A stretch of DNA of 64,000 nt from positions 1 through 64,000 of the forward strand of contig JAFYIZ010000041.1 of NCBI GenBank assembly GCA_017538365.1. Direction: 5' to 3'. The translations under genes were made by a program, and so were the position numbers. The notes beneath the pieces were generated by a model. The model worked only from the letters and a program-made list of their open reading frames with translations, had not been told where the DNA came from and ran no database searches. Below are positions 27,350 to 36,239 of this stretch, one piece after another; position 1 is the first letter of the stretch; every line of letters starts with the position of its first letter. The stretch comes from a bacterium (lineage in GTDB: Bacteria; UBP6; UBA1177).

Positions 27350-28180
27350 ATGAATGACGTTCAAAATTACATCGACAACAGAAACATCACCGTTGATCAG
27401 GTCGGCATCTGGGATATCGAATACCCGATAGTCGTAAAAGACAGAGAAAACGAAATACAGCACACCGTGGCGAAAACCGACATCACAGTCATGCTTCTGC
27501 CCGAATTCAAAGGCACCCACATGAGCCGGATGCTTGAAGTACTCAGCAGCTACAGCCACGAGATAACAATGGACAACATACCGGAAATATTGAGAAAAAC
27601 CAGAGAGCATCTCAATTCGCCGCAGGCGATAATCGCACTCAGATTCCCCTACTTCATTCAGAAAAAAGCTCCCGTTTCAGGAATCACTTCAATGTTTTCG
27701 GCAAACATCCTTTTCAGCGGATTCAGCGACGAAACGGCCGGCGACAGCTTCATTTTAGGGCTTCGCGTGCCGGTAACGACCTTGTGTCCGTGTTCAAAAG
27801 AGATAAGCGCTTTCGGAGCGCACAACCAGCGCAGTTTCGTAACTCTTTACGTTCAGTTCAAGAAATTCATCTGGATTGAAGAACTTATTTCGGTCATCGA
27901 AGAAAGCGCAAGCTGCGAAATTTATCCGCTTCTCAAGCGTCCCGACGAAAAATTCGTCACCGAAAAGGCGTTTTCCAACCCTGTTTTCGCAGAAGACGTC
28001 GTCCGCAACATTTCCGAAAAGATGATGGCTGACAAACGGATAAAATGGTTCATGGTCGAAACGCTGCACCTCGAAAGCATCCACTCGCACAACGCCTATG
28101 CAAGAATCGAGCGCTTCAAATCGAAATCGTTCATTCTCACAGAACACCTTCGCATGTTCAAAGGATTTCCGAGACAATAA
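27350..28180 (+). CDS. folE2: GTP cyclohydrolase IB (FolE2)
   Basis: This enzyme converts GTP to 7,8-dihydroneopterin triphosphate, the first step toward folate and, in other organisms, queuosine. The 276-residue product matches the FolE2 family: VGIWDIEYPIVVKD near the N-terminus, a central FKGTHMSRMLEVL, the conserved VPVTTLCPCSKEIS with its metal-ligand cysteine, and AHNQRSFVTL. AGAGG precedes the ATG. It lies 25 nt after a surface lipoprotein gene and 20 nt before a subtilase gene, an odd position for a folate gene. The pathway partner folP is in the window at 35 kb. Confidence 0.95.
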   Translation: MNDVQNYIDNRNITVDQVGIWDIEYPIVVKDRENEIQHTVAKTDITVMLLPEFKGTHMSRMLEVLSSYSHEITMDNIPEILRKTREHLNSPQAIIALRFPYFIQKKAPVSGITSMFSANILFSGFSDETAGDSFILGLRVPVTTLCPCSKEISAFGAHNQRSFVTLYVQFKKFIWIEELISVIEESASCEIYPLLKRPDEKFVTEKAFSNPVFAEDVVRNISEKMMADKRIKWFMVETLHLESIHSHNAYARIERFKSKSFILTEHLRMFKGFPRQ

Positions 28181-28200
28181 TTATTTTTAAGGAGTCGGTT

Positions 28201-30279
28201 ATGAAGAAACTGTTTTTTATCTTATTCACTCTGCTTTTCTCCTGCATTCTGCCTGCCGAAACGCTCTACTACTACGTTGAAGGCAAAAAAGTTATTCTTA
28301 CCGAGGATTTTTCGAGCTATTCATTCATCAGAACTTCAGTCACGAAGGCGAATTTCGTTCTTCCGCAGAGCGTAAAAGTCCTCAAAAAGCAAAATAACAT
28401 TTCGATAGTTGAGATCAGCGATGCTTCGGCAAAAGAAAATCTCACAAAAAACGGTGCGCTTTTTCCCGCTTACATCAAAGAGGGTGTGAAAGTTCACGTC
28501 AGCGGTCAACTTTTCGTCAAAATTCCGGGCAAACCGGATGCTGAAAAAGCAAAAAAATGGTGCGAAAAGAACGGTTTCAACTTCATAAAACAGTATAAAT
28601 TCGTACCGGACTGGTATTTGGTTTCATTTGACGGAAACCCGATAAAAAAGGCGGCCGAGCTTGTCGAAAACAAAATTGCGGAGGCTGCGGAACCAAGTTT
28701 TTTTATCCCTCTTCAAAAAAGGGTTTACAAGCCGAATGATCCGCTTTTTCCGAACCAGTGGCATCTCAACAACGACAGCTCGAACACTTCGGTATCCGGC
28801 AACGACCATGCGCATGTTGCCGAAGCGTGGGAAGTAATGCAGGCTTTCAAGGGAAATCTGGGCGGCAAAGGTATCAAACTTGCCATCGTTGATGACGGAT
28901 TCGACCTTGACCACGAAGATTTTGTAGGAAGATTCACTGCCGGACACGATTTTTCCGGTGATGACGACGATCCGAGTTACGAAAACAACGACTGGAATCC
29001 TGATTATTCCGACATGCACGGAACATGCTGCGCAGGAGTCGCTGGAGCTGCGACAGACAACGGAACAGGCGTTTCCGGCGCATGCCCCAACTGCACGCTT
29101 ATCCCGATCAGAATGGACATGTCGACATATTCACTTGACTCTGCGGCAATCGAAAGTTTTGAATGGGCGGCTGACAACGGTGCCGACATCATCTCGAACA
29201 GCTGGGGCCCTGAAGATAACGGCGGTGCAGCCGATATGAACACCACTCTTAAAAATCTGGTCGCAAACCTTAGCTCAACCGGAAGAAACGGCAAAGGAAT
29301 CGTAATTCTTTTCGCTGCCGGAAACGGTAATGAAAGCATTGACTCAAGCCGGACAAAAGACGGTTTTGCAGGCAATGAAAACGTTTTTGCGATAGGTGCG
29401 ACGAACGCAAGCGGAAAACGTGCATACTATTCGGACTTCGGTCCATCCCTTGATTTCATGGCTCCGAGCTGCGACTACTCAAGCAACGGATACGATATCA
29501 TTGACGGTATCTGGACAATCGACAACACCGGTCGTGACGGCTACAACACAGGACAATCTTCTCTCGGCGATAGAAACGGCAACTACACCAACGATTTCGG
29601 CGGCACATCATCGGCCTGCCCGCTTGCTGCCGGCATAACAGGTCTTGTTCTTTCGGCAAACCCGAATCTCACCCGTGATGAAGTTTACCAGATCTATGTT
29701 GAAACTTCCGACAAAGTCGGCGGCGTAACTTACTCTAAAGGATTCAGCGAAAATTACGGCTACGGCAGAATCAACGCATGCGAAGCTGTCAAAAGAGCTT
29801 TTGAAATGGCAGGGAAAGATATCAGCAATGTTACATGCGGCGGCTCAATCGTCAACCCTGACCCGATCGATCCTGACCCGGACACAACTGACACCGGCGA
29901 CACAGACACAACTGACACGACTGACACATCTGATACGACCGATACCGGCGACACTTACCCTGATCCTGTCTGCGGAGACGGCGTCATTGACGCAAACGAA
30001 ATCTGCGACGGCAACACAATCCCGTGCAACCAACTTGCAAATGCACCCAAAAACGGAACCGCGACATGCGCTTCAGACTGCATGAGCTGGGATAAATCAG
30101 GCTGCTACGACAACAATACCGACACCGATGACAAAGAAAACTGCGGAAACGGTTTCCTTGATGAAGGCGAACAGTGCGACGACGGCAACAGAATGGACGG
30201 CGACGGCTGCTCCAAATACTGCATGAAAGAACCCAAACAATTGAAATCTGCAGGCGGCTGCGCTCTCGACCTTCTCTAA
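28201..30279 (+). CDS. Secreted subtilase (S8) with Asp/Thr linker and DUF4215-type Cys repeats
   Basis: A 692-residue secreted serine protease. The signal peptide (FFILFTLLFSCILPA-ET) is followed by a ~190-residue propeptide region of the fervidolysin-like kind. The S8 catalytic domain has Asp231 (AIVDDGFDL), His273 (DMHGTCCAGVAG) and Ser470 (GGTSSACPLAAG). After residue ~555 comes a TDTGDTDTTDTTDT stalk. Two Cys-rich repeats follow (CGDGVIDANEICDG..., CGNGFLDEGEQCDDGNRMDGDGCS), the latter of DUF4215 type. The chain ends SAGGCALDLL without a membrane helix. ATG 28201 follows AAGGAG; longer readings would run into folE2. Confidence 0.92.
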   Translation: MKKLFFILFTLLFSCILPAETLYYYVEGKKVILTEDFSSYSFIRTSVTKANFVLPQSVKVLKKQNNISIVEISDASAKENLTKNGALFPAYIKEGVKVHVSGQLFVKIPGKPDAEKAKKWCEKNGFNFIKQYKFVPDWYLVSFDGNPIKKAAELVENKIAEAAEPSFFIPLQKRVYKPNDPLFPNQWHLNNDSSNTSVSGNDHAHVAEAWEVMQAFKGNLGGKGIKLAIVDDGFDLDHEDFVGRFTAGHDFSGDDDDPSYENNDWNPDYSDMHGTCCAGVAGAATDNGTGVSGACPNCTLIPIRMDMSTYSLDSAAIESFEWAADNGADIISNSWGPEDNGGAADMNTTLKNLVANLSSTGRNGKGIVILFAAGNGNESIDSSRTKDGFAGNENVFAIGATNASGKRAYYSDFGPSLDFMAPSCDYSSNGYDIIDGIWTIDNTGRDGYNTGQSSLGDRNGNYTNDFGGTSSACPLAAGITGLVLSANPNLTRDEVYQIYVETSDKVGGVTYSKGFSENYGYGRINACEAVKRAFEMAGKDISNVTCGGSIVNPDPIDPDPDTTDTGDTDTTDTTDTSDTTDTGDTYPDPVCGDGVIDANEICDGNTIPCNQLANAPKNGTATCASDCMSWDKSGCYDNNTDTDDKENCGNGFLDEGEQCDDGNRMDGDGCSKYCMKEPKQLKSAGGCALDLL
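29867..29956 (+). repeat. Asp/Thr-coding low-complexity repeat in the subtilase stalk
   Basis: An imperfect tandem of GACAC(A/G/C)-type units encodes DTTDTGDTDTTDT. The reverse strand looks open but only encodes Val/Ser-rich low complexity. Confidence 0.8.
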
Positions 30280-30311
30280 ACTTCTGAAAAAATTCCTGAA
30301 AATTCAAAGGC

Positions 30312-30339
30312 AAAAAAAAGCCCCTCCGGAGAGGGGCTT
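30312..30339 (-). terminator. Terminator for the minus-strand PTTEP lipoprotein gene
   Basis: A perfect 9-bp stem AAGCCCCTC/GAGGGGCTT (30318-30326 with 30331-30339) has a 4-base loop. On the minus strand it runs into a T-tract. The plus-strand subtilase gene also ends just upstream, so the stem may serve both, but only the minus side has the T-run. Confidence 0.85.
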
Positions 30340-30361
30340 ATGAATGAATCAGGTTCAAAAC

Positions 30362-31537
30362 TTATTGAACCGGGCTGCATACTGTTATCGGATTCTGGAA
30401 CGCACCGGAAATATCACCATAAGTCATATAGTTCTTCGGGCTGTAAAGCGTTACGTTTCCGTTAAGAGCGATGTTGCCGTGATTTGCATAATCACCAAGA
30501 GCCGTGATGTTTACAGTGCCTTCACCGAAAGCATGGAAACAGGTGATGCTGGGTTGTGCAGCGTTCCAGTTTATATCAACAACATAAAGCAAAGCCTGTG
30601 CACCCTGCATTACAGAGGTATTAAGAGCACCTACAGCTGCATTTTCTTCGTCAATGCTGAAGATTACGACCGGGTTGCCGCCTGTATAGTTCTGACCACT
30701 CTGAAAAACAGGAATCTGCGTAATCTCAATGGAGTTTCCATACTGAGCGTCAACATAGTAGTCAACCTCTGACTGAATACCAGCAGCACCGGCAGGAGTA
30801 ACAGAAGCTGAACCGTTGCCGTAAGTTCCGTTTGCGAATGCAGCCAGGGACATACCGGTTGTCGTATCATCCTGACCGTCAGAAGAATTTCTGATTGTAT
30901 CACTCGAGAACTGGATCGTAAGCGAGCCGTAAGGTGAATTGTAGCTGTTGTCAGCTGCTTCACCGCCGCCACCGCTCAGAAGATCACATGCGTCAGCTTC
31001 GTTATAGCAGTTGTTAACAACACATTGTCCGTATTCTTCATTTGAAAGAGAACTGTCAAGGCAACCGTTGTTGTTCATGCAGTCATAAAGAGCATCATAG
31101 TCAGCTCTTCCCTTATCAGTGCTGTTTGTGTAACAACCCTGCATACATGTTTGATCCTGGTTGCAACCCTGGAAACAATCAAACATTTTTCCGCAATCAC
31201 TGTCGCCGGAATTTGTCGGATCGGTCGTGGGTTCAGTCGTCGGTTCAGTTGTGGGTTCGGTTGTAGGATCGGTCGTCGGATTGGTCGTCGGATCTGTGTT
31301 GTCGCTCGATTTTGCTTCACATTTTCCGCTTGTTGTGTTGCAGGGTTTGTCAGCCGTGCACTGCTCGAAATTTTTCCATGCTTCCTGATCACAGGTCTGG
31401 GAATAATCACCACTGCATCTGAAAGCACCAGGTGTTGTGCAGGCAGCGCCTTCGCCGCCTTCTTCTTCGCCTTCACCGCAGCTGATTACGAAAAGAGCTG
31501 CGATAAGAAGCATTGAAATCATCCAAAACTTTTTCAT
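30362..31537 (-). CDS. Lipoprotein with PTTEP stalk and Cys-rich domain
   Basis: A 391-residue lipoprotein (lipobox LFVISC-GEG). A small Cys-rich segment (GAFRCSGDYSQTCDQEAWKNFEQC...CNTTSGKC) precedes a stalk of about eight PTTEP/PTTDP units. A second Cys-rich domain follows (DCGKMFDCFQGCNQDQTCMQGC...CMNNNGC...CVVNNC). A ~200-residue beta-rich C-terminal domain (YGSLTIQFSSDTIRNSSDGQ...PVVIFSIDEENAAVGALNTS) is not assigned to a family. GGAGG precedes the ATG. The stalk type matches the two lipoproteins of the B12-riboswitch locus. Confidence 0.85.
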   Translation of the reverse strand: MKKFWMISMLLIAALFVISCGEGEEEGGEGAACTTPGAFRCSGDYSQTCDQEAWKNFEQCTADKPCNTTSGKCEAKSSDNTDPTTNPTTDPTTEPTTEPTTEPTTDPTNSGDSDCGKMFDCFQGCNQDQTCMQGCYTNSTDKGRADYDALYDCMNNNGCLDSSLSNEEYGQCVVNNCYNEADACDLLSGGGGEAADNSYNSPYGSLTIQFSSDTIRNSSDGQDDTTTGMSLAAFANGTYGNGSASVTPAGAAGIQSEVDYYVDAQYGNSIEITQIPVFQSGQNYTGGNPVVIFSIDEENAAVGALNTSVMQGAQALLYVVDINWNAAQPSITCFHAFGEGTVNITALGDYANHGNIALNGNVTLYSPKNYMTYGDISGAFQNPITVCSPVQ

Positions 31538-31676
31538 AAAAAACCTCCAAAAATAAAAAAACTAAAAAGCCAAAAGCCAATAAACGGACGTAGTTTATAC
31601 GCAAAACTTTTTAAGTCAAGCGTCTTACCAGTTTGGTCAGGAAAAATCGTGCACCTTTGAAACGGATCAAAAAGGT

Positions 31677-31706
31677 AAAAAAAAGGCGGTGAGTTTCCCC
31701 ACCGCC
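31677..31706 (-). terminator. Terminator after the DUF1015 gene
   Basis: On the minus strand GGCGGTG (31706-31700) pairs with CACCGCC (31691-31685) around an 8-nt loop, followed by eight T residues. Confidence 0.9.
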
Positions 31707-31730
31707 CGGAAATAACCGCTATTGCTCTTA

Positions 31731-32972
31731 TTAGTCGAGAATGTGAACGAGAAGTCCGCTTCTGAGCTTCGGTTCGAACCATGTCGATTTCGGAGGCATG
31801 ATTCTGCCTGCGTCTGCAACACTCATAAGCTGTTCGATCGAGGTCGGGAACATGCTGAATGCCATCGTGCATTCGCCGCTGTCGACTCTCTTTTCGAGTT
31901 CTTCGGTTCCTCTGATTCCACCGACAAAGTCGATTTTTTCATCGCTTCTCGGATCTCCTATGCCAAGGATCGGAGCGAGGAGGTTGTTCTGAAGAATAGC
32001 GACATCAAGGCTTTCGATCGGGTCGTCAGCCGGGAAAGTGCCGTCTTTTGCTTTGATCGTGATCCATTTTTTATCCATGTAAAGACCGAATTCTTTTGCG
32101 CATCTCGGTCTTGCTTCGCCCTCGCGGACAATTTCGAACTTTTCGAGAACTTTCTTCATGAACTCTTCTTTGGTAAGGCCGTTCATCGTGAGAAGGACTC
32201 TGTTGTAGTCGAGGATCTTGAGCTGGGTAGCCGGGAAGAAAACAGCGAGGAAGAAGTTGTATTCCTTTTCGGGATTCCAGTGCGGATCGTTTTTCATTCT
32301 TTCAGCCTTTGCTCTTGCAGCACTTGCGCTTCTGTGGTGGCCGTCAGCAACGTAAAGAAGCGGAACTTCGTTGTAGAACGTTCCTGTGATCTCGTTGTTG
32401 ATCTTGTTGTCTTTGATGACCCAGACTGTGTGACGGATGCCGTCATCAGCGGTGAAATCGACTTCGGGTTTATTTTTAACGACTTCTGCAACGAGTTCGT
32501 CAATGCGTTTGTTGTCTCTGTAGGTAAGGAAAACGGGACCTGCGTTGATGTTGAGCTCGATTACGTGACGGGTCCTGTCGTCTTCTTTTTTCTTACGCGT
32601 AAGCTCGTGCTTTTTGATGAGGTCGTTGTTGTAGTCATCAGCACTTGCGCAACCGACTATACCGTACTGTTCGTGGCCGTTCATGACCTGGCGGTAAATG
32701 TAAAGGTGCGGTTCCTTATCCTGAACGAGAACACCTTCCTTCATCATTTTCTGGAAATTCTCTTTTCCTTTTGCGTAAACGCTGTCATCGTAAAGATCAG
32801 TTCCTTTCGGAAGGTCGATCTCGGGTTTGTTGATGTGAAGGAAAGAGATAGGATTGTCTTTTGCAAGCTCTCTTGCCTCTTCCGAGTTGAGAACGTCATA
32901 AGGATAAGCTGCAACTTTGGAAGCGATTTCGTCACGCGGTCTGATCGCTCTGAAAGGTCTTACTGTTACCAT
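31731..32972 (-). CDS. DUF1015 family protein
   Basis: A 413-residue cytoplasmic protein of the widespread DUF1015 family, whose biochemical role I cannot state with confidence. Family features seen are VRPFRAIRP near the N-terminus, KVAAYPYDVLNSEEAR, PISFLHINKPEIDLP, the central LYVADGHHRSASA, and a C-terminal FDxE-like core. AGGAGGAATTC precedes the ATG. It is flanked by its own terminator and by the 9-bp repeat region, so it is probably transcribed alone. Confidence 0.9.
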   Translation of the reverse strand: MVTVRPFRAIRPRDEIASKVAAYPYDVLNSEEARELAKDNPISFLHINKPEIDLPKGTDLYDDSVYAKGKENFQKMMKEGVLVQDKEPHLYIYRQVMNGHEQYGIVGCASADDYNNDLIKKHELTRKKKEDDRTRHVIELNINAGPVFLTYRDNKRIDELVAEVVKNKPEVDFTADDGIRHTVWVIKDNKINNEITGTFYNEVPLLYVADGHHRSASAARAKAERMKNDPHWNPEKEYNFFLAVFFPATQLKILDYNRVLLTMNGLTKEEFMKKVLEKFEIVREGEARPRCAKEFGLYMDKKWITIKAKDGTFPADDPIESLDVAILQNNLLAPILGIGDPRSDEKIDFVGGIRGTEELEKRVDSGECTMAFSMFPTSIEQLMSVADAGRIMPPKSTWFEPKLRSGLLVHILD

Positions 32973-33046
32973 GAATTCCTCCTGATTTGAAAGTTAATAA
33001 AACAGAAAACGGCACTTCTTATTATTGAGACAGGGTTTTGTCAAGA

Positions 33047-33176
33047 TTAGGGAGTAAGGTCTAGGGAATTTAGGGTGTTTAGGGTGTTCAGGGTCCTTAA
33101 GGACTTTAACTTTAAGGATTCCAGGGTGATCCCTAAGGACCTTAAGGACTCTAAGGACCCTAAGGACCTTAGGGAT
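33047..33176 (+). repeat. Intergenic 9-bp periodic (CTAAGGACC-type) repeat
   Basis: In the 212-base gap between two minus-strand genes, GG doublets recur every 9 bases: at 33064, 33073, 33082 and 33091, and again at 33137, 33146, 33155, 33164 and 33173. The first half uses TTAGGGTGT-like units and the second CTAAGGACC-like units. The plus strand happens to be open across it, but the translation is only a Lys/Asp-rich repeat without a ribosome site. Confidence 0.85.
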
Positions 33177-33184
33177 TTAAAGAG

Positions 33185-33694
33185 TCAACCCAGGAATTTG
33201 AGCAACCTTTCCAGCGATTTTTCCACCGGTTCTCCGGCGGTGTTTATCGTGATTTCGGGGTGAAGCGGTGCTTCGTAGGGATCGTCAATCCCGGTGAATG
33301 ATGTGATTTCGCCGCGTCTCGCCTTTTTGTAAAGCCCTTTGACATCGCGTTTTTCACAAACTTCAAGAGAAGTCGAGACATAGACTTCGACAAAATTTCT
33401 GCACATTTTTCTCACGAAATCGCGTGATTCGCGGTAAGGCGAAATGAAGGAAGCTATCACCGTAATCCCGTTGCGCTCAAGCATCGAAGCTAAGAATCCC
33501 ATCCGTTTCACGTGTTCGTCGCGGTCTTTTTTGGTAAATCCGGTCTGCGGAAAGATGTTTCTCACAGTGTCGCCGTCGAGAAGTTCACATTTAACGCCGT
33601 TTTCTTTCAAATAAGCGGCAAGTTTTTCGGCGAGAGTCGTTTTGCCTGCGCCGGAAAGACCGGTAAACCAGATGACACGGGGTTCTTTATTCAT
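33185..33694 (-). CDS. cysC: Adenylylsulfate (APS) kinase
   Basis: APS kinase phosphorylates adenylylsulfate to PAPS, the sulfate donor for sulfation or reduction. The 169-residue product has the P-loop GLSGAGKTTLAEKL near the N-terminus. It also has the CysC motifs DGDTVRNIF, GFTKKDRDEHVKRMGFLA, ISPYRESRDFVR, VYVSTSLEVCEKRDVKGLYKKAR and FTGIDDPYEAP. ATG 33694 is preferred, with GAGGA upstream; a reading to 33739 would extend into the previous gene. It overlaps the ybbR-like gene by 8 nt and is the last gene of folP-cdaA-ybbR-cysC. Confidence 0.95.
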   Translation of the reverse strand: MNKEPRVIWFTGLSGAGKTTLAEKLAAYLKENGVKCELLDGDTVRNIFPQTGFTKKDRDEHVKRMGFLASMLERNGITVIASFISPYRESRDFVRKMCRNFVEVYVSTSLEVCEKRDVKGLYKKARRGEITSFTGIDDPYEAPLHPEITINTAGEPVEKSLERLLKFLG

Positions 33695-34226
33695 TTTTTT
33701 CCTCGTTCGCCGGTTGTTCCGGTTGAGGAGACGTTTCATGAGAGGTCTCTACAGGTTCCTGATCCGCAGATTCTCTGGCTGCATCTTCAACAGACGCCGG
33801 TTCCGCAGGAGCAGTTTCGACCTTTTTATCTTCCGTTATGAAAACCAGAACCTGCGGCGAAACACTTTCGACATTAAGAGGCAGAAAAGATGCAGGAAGC
33901 TCGTTGTCACCGATATTGCGGCTGATCTCGCCCGCTTTTTCCGATGAAAAATCAAAATTTATCACCAGATCTTCGCTTTTTATTTTTCTAAGCTCGAAAA
34001 AATTGCCGTTCACTTTCACTTCAATCCGGTCGATATTTTCAGAAACAAGCACCTGATCGGGTGAGATTTTCGTGTTGACTTTTACGGAATAGACTTTGTT
34101 GACAGGCTTAAGGCAGATTGCGACGAGCATCACCAGAACAGCGCAGAGCGCCGCCAGAAATTTTTCGCGGAGATTGCGGGTGAAAGCCCTTTTGATAAAG
34201 CCCTGTTTTTGCGTCATTATCTTCAT
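33687..34226 (-). CDS. YbbR-domain protein (CdaR-like)
   Basis: CdaR-type proteins are membrane-anchored YbbR-domain partners that modulate the diadenylate cyclase CdaA. The 179-residue product has a basic N-terminus, one membrane helix (FLAALCAVLVMLVAICLKPV), a single YbbR domain (YSVKVNTKISPDQVLVSENIDRIEVKVNGN) and an acidic Pro/Glu-rich tail. One YbbR repeat is fewer than in many CdaR proteins. TAGGAGA precedes the ATG. It starts 9 nt after cdaA ends. Confidence 0.9.
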   Translation of the reverse strand: MKIMTQKQGFIKRAFTRNLREKFLAALCAVLVMLVAICLKPVNKVYSVKVNTKISPDQVLVSENIDRIEVKVNGNFFELRKIKSEDLVINFDFSSEKAGEISRNIGDNELPASFLPLNVESVSPQVLVFITEDKKVETAPAEPASVEDAARESADQEPVETSHETSPQPEQPANEEKNE

Positions 34227-34235
34227 GTCTTTCTC

Positions 34236-35027
34236 CTAAAGTCTGTTTGCAAGCTGCTGTTTGAGCGCGTCTTTGCTGAGGTCGCGCGTTATTCTGCCGC
34301 CGTGAAGAAGAGAAATTTCACCTCTTTCCTCGCTGACAACGATGACAAGCGCCTCAGGAACCTTTTCGCTGATACCGTAAGCGGCGCGGTGTCTCGTTCC
34401 GAAATTCGGGTCGATGTCGGGGTTCGTGCTGAGCGAGAAGAATACCGAAGCCCTTGCGATCCTTCTGTTTTTGATGATGACAGCACCGTCGTGAAGCGGT
34501 GAATTTTTCTTGAAAATCGTGAGCAGAAGCTCTCTCGTGATGAGAGAATCGATCTCGGTTCCCTCGGCGATAGCACCGAGTTTCGCATCAGTCGAAGGCA
34601 TGATGACAACGAGCGCACCCTCGCGGACCGAAGCGAGATAATCCATAGCGTTCGCAATGTGGCTTATGATGTCCTCTTCACCCGAATATTCATCCTGTTT
34701 CATAGTGACGTTAAGAATACTCATTGATGCGAGCATATTCTTGATTTCATTACGGAAAACAACAATTATCAGCACAGCGGCGTAGGAAAAGAAATTTCCC
34801 AGAAGCCACTCGATACCGGTGAGATTAAAAATCCGCGCAAAGAGATAAAAAAGTGCAAGAAGCGCGAATCCGACAGTAACTCTCACCGATTTGCTGTCCT
34901 TTATCTCGACAAAAAAGAGATAAAAAATGAAGTAGATGCAGCAGAAATCAACTGCAGCTTTGAAAATGAAAAGCGGCACAGACGAACTTCCTGCAATATC
35001 GCCCAAAAATTCAGAAAAAGTTAACAT
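34236..35027 (-). CDS. cdaA: Diadenylate cyclase CdaA
   Basis: CdaA condenses two ATP into the second messenger c-di-AMP, which controls potassium and osmolyte balance and cell-wall homeostasis. The 263-residue protein has three N-terminal membrane helices (~15-85) and a DAC domain. The DAC domain has the catalytic motifs LHDGAVII (DGA) and GTRHRAAYGISE (RHR), both intact. It overlaps folP by 7 nt and precedes the YbbR-like gene. The order folP-cdaA-ybbR is familiar from deltaproteobacteria, where glmM usually follows; here cysC takes that place. Confidence 0.96.
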   Translation of the reverse strand: MLTFSEFLGDIAGSSSVPLFIFKAAVDFCCIYFIFYLFFVEIKDSKSVRVTVGFALLALFYLFARIFNLTGIEWLLGNFFSYAAVLIIVVFRNEIKNMLASMSILNVTMKQDEYSGEEDIISHIANAMDYLASVREGALVVIMPSTDAKLGAIAEGTEIDSLITRELLLTIFKKNSPLHDGAVIIKNRRIARASVFFSLSTNPDIDPNFGTRHRAAYGISEKVPEALVIVVSEERGEISLLHGGRITRDLSKDALKQQLANRL

Positions 35028-36214
35028 GACGGCTCCTTTAAAGCATTGAATATTTTTAAAGTATCTTTTGCCTCTTTGACATCGTGGACTCTTATCACTG
35101 CGGCACCTTTTTCAAGCGCGATTGTGTCGAGTGCGACTGTTCCCGCAAGCCTTTCAAGCGGATCAATTCTTCCGGTGACTGCTCCGATCATGCTTTTGCG
35201 GCTTACTCCGACCATGACGGGCTCGAGGTATGCGTGAAAAACTTCCAGATGTTTTATTATCGCTAAATTGTGCTCAAGCGTTTTGCCGAAACCGATTCCG
35301 GGATCGAGCATGATGAGCTTTTCGTCAAACCCTTTTGCAAGCAGCATTTCGCGCGACTTATCGAAAAAATCGAGCATTTCCGCAAAAAGGTCGTCGTAGT
35401 GAGGATTCAGCTGCATATCTTTCGGCAATCCTTTGATGTGACCGATGACGACAGGTTTTTGAAGAGCGGCGCAGACAGAAGCCATTTCAGGATCGAAAGT
35501 AAGCCCGCTCACGTCGTTTATTATCTCTGCTCCTGCGTTTACCGCGGCTTCGGCAACTGAACTTTTTACCGTATCGACTGAGATCACAGTTTTCGGAAAA
35601 CACTTTTTTATCTCTTTTATAACCGGAACAACGCGCTGTTTCTCGGTTTCGGCATCAACCGCCTCTGATCCCGGGCGCGTAGATTCGCCGCCGACATCAA
35701 TGATGTCCGCACCTTCTTCAAGCATCGTTTCTGCGTGTTTCAGCGCGGCTTCGGGAGTATTCCAGTTACCGCCGTCCGAAAAAGAATCGGGAGTAACATT
35801 CAGAATTCCCATGATGTTCGGGCGCGTCGTGTCGATTCCCGGATACAAAAAAGAAAACCACGGTGCGCTTAATTTAGAAAATTTTTCTACAAAAACGGCG
35901 ACCTGCGGCAGTTTCCAGCACTGAGCCTTCATCCGCGAAACAAAATCGGGAATTCTGTCGCTGCGAAGTGAAAAAACGAAACTGCTTTTGGGCTGAGAAC
36001 AGTTGACAGCATGAGACGGAACGGCAGCCTCGCCGCCGAGAGAGAGAACTTCCTGCTTTACGACATTTGCCGCCGGAGTCGAAATATCCGACACCATGAA
36101 AGTCTTTATCGAAAAACGTCCGCGCATGATTGAAGCTCCGACTTCGGAAACGCCGAGCTTTTTCATCAAAAGCCCGTATTCTTCTTCGTGCACATCAAAA
36201 GGAAATACCCGCAT
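35021..36214 (-). CDS. folP: Dihydropteroate synthase with N-terminal extension
   Basis: FolP joins p-aminobenzoate to hydroxymethyl-dihydropterin pyrophosphate to make dihydropteroate in folate synthesis. The catalytic part (from about residue 130) shows NIMGILNVTPDSFSDGG, DIIDVGGESTRPGSE, ISVDTVKSSVAEAA, EIINDVSGL, MLDPGIGFGKTLEHN and VGVSRKSMIG. About 125 residues precede it, an extension also seen in some archaeal and deltaproteobacterial FolP. The ATG at 36214 is preferred (GAGG just upstream); the ATG at 36277 would overlap the 3' end of the upstream gene. The pathway partner folE2 is at 27 kb. Confidence 0.93.
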   Translation of the reverse strand: MRVFPFDVHEEEYGLLMKKLGVSEVGASIMRGRFSIKTFMVSDISTPAANVVKQEVLSLGGEAAVPSHAVNCSQPKSSFVFSLRSDRIPDFVSRMKAQCWKLPQVAVFVEKFSKLSAPWFSFLYPGIDTTRPNIMGILNVTPDSFSDGGNWNTPEAALKHAETMLEEGADIIDVGGESTRPGSEAVDAETEKQRVVPVIKEIKKCFPKTVISVDTVKSSVAEAAVNAGAEIINDVSGLTFDPEMASVCAALQKPVVIGHIKGLPKDMQLNPHYDDLFAEMLDFFDKSREMLLAKGFDEKLIMLDPGIGFGKTLEHNLAIIKHLEVFHAYLEPVMVGVSRKSMIGAVTGRIDPLERLAGTVALDTIALEKGAAVIRVHDVKEAKDTLKIFNALKEPSC

Positions 36215-36239
36215 TTGAGCCTCAAAAACAACCGGAAAT

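Noticed and set aside
28045-28200. Extended N-terminus for the subtilase
   Set aside because: It would overlap folE2 out of frame and bury the signal peptide; ATG 28201 has an AAGGAG site.
30290-30345. Hairpin at 30318-30339 as terminator for the plus-strand subtilase
   Set aside because: The T-tract is only on the minus-strand side, so it is assigned to the convergent lipoprotein gene.
31731-32972. Plus-strand frame of over 400 codons opposite the DUF1015 gene
   Set aside because: The minus-strand frame has the family motifs, a good ribosome site and a terminator; the plus frame is Phe/Val/Cys-rich with none of these.
33075-33263. Plus-strand frame encoding Lys/Asp-rich repeats
   Set aside because: Produced by the 9-bp repeat being a multiple of three; no ribosome site, and it runs into the antisense of cysC.
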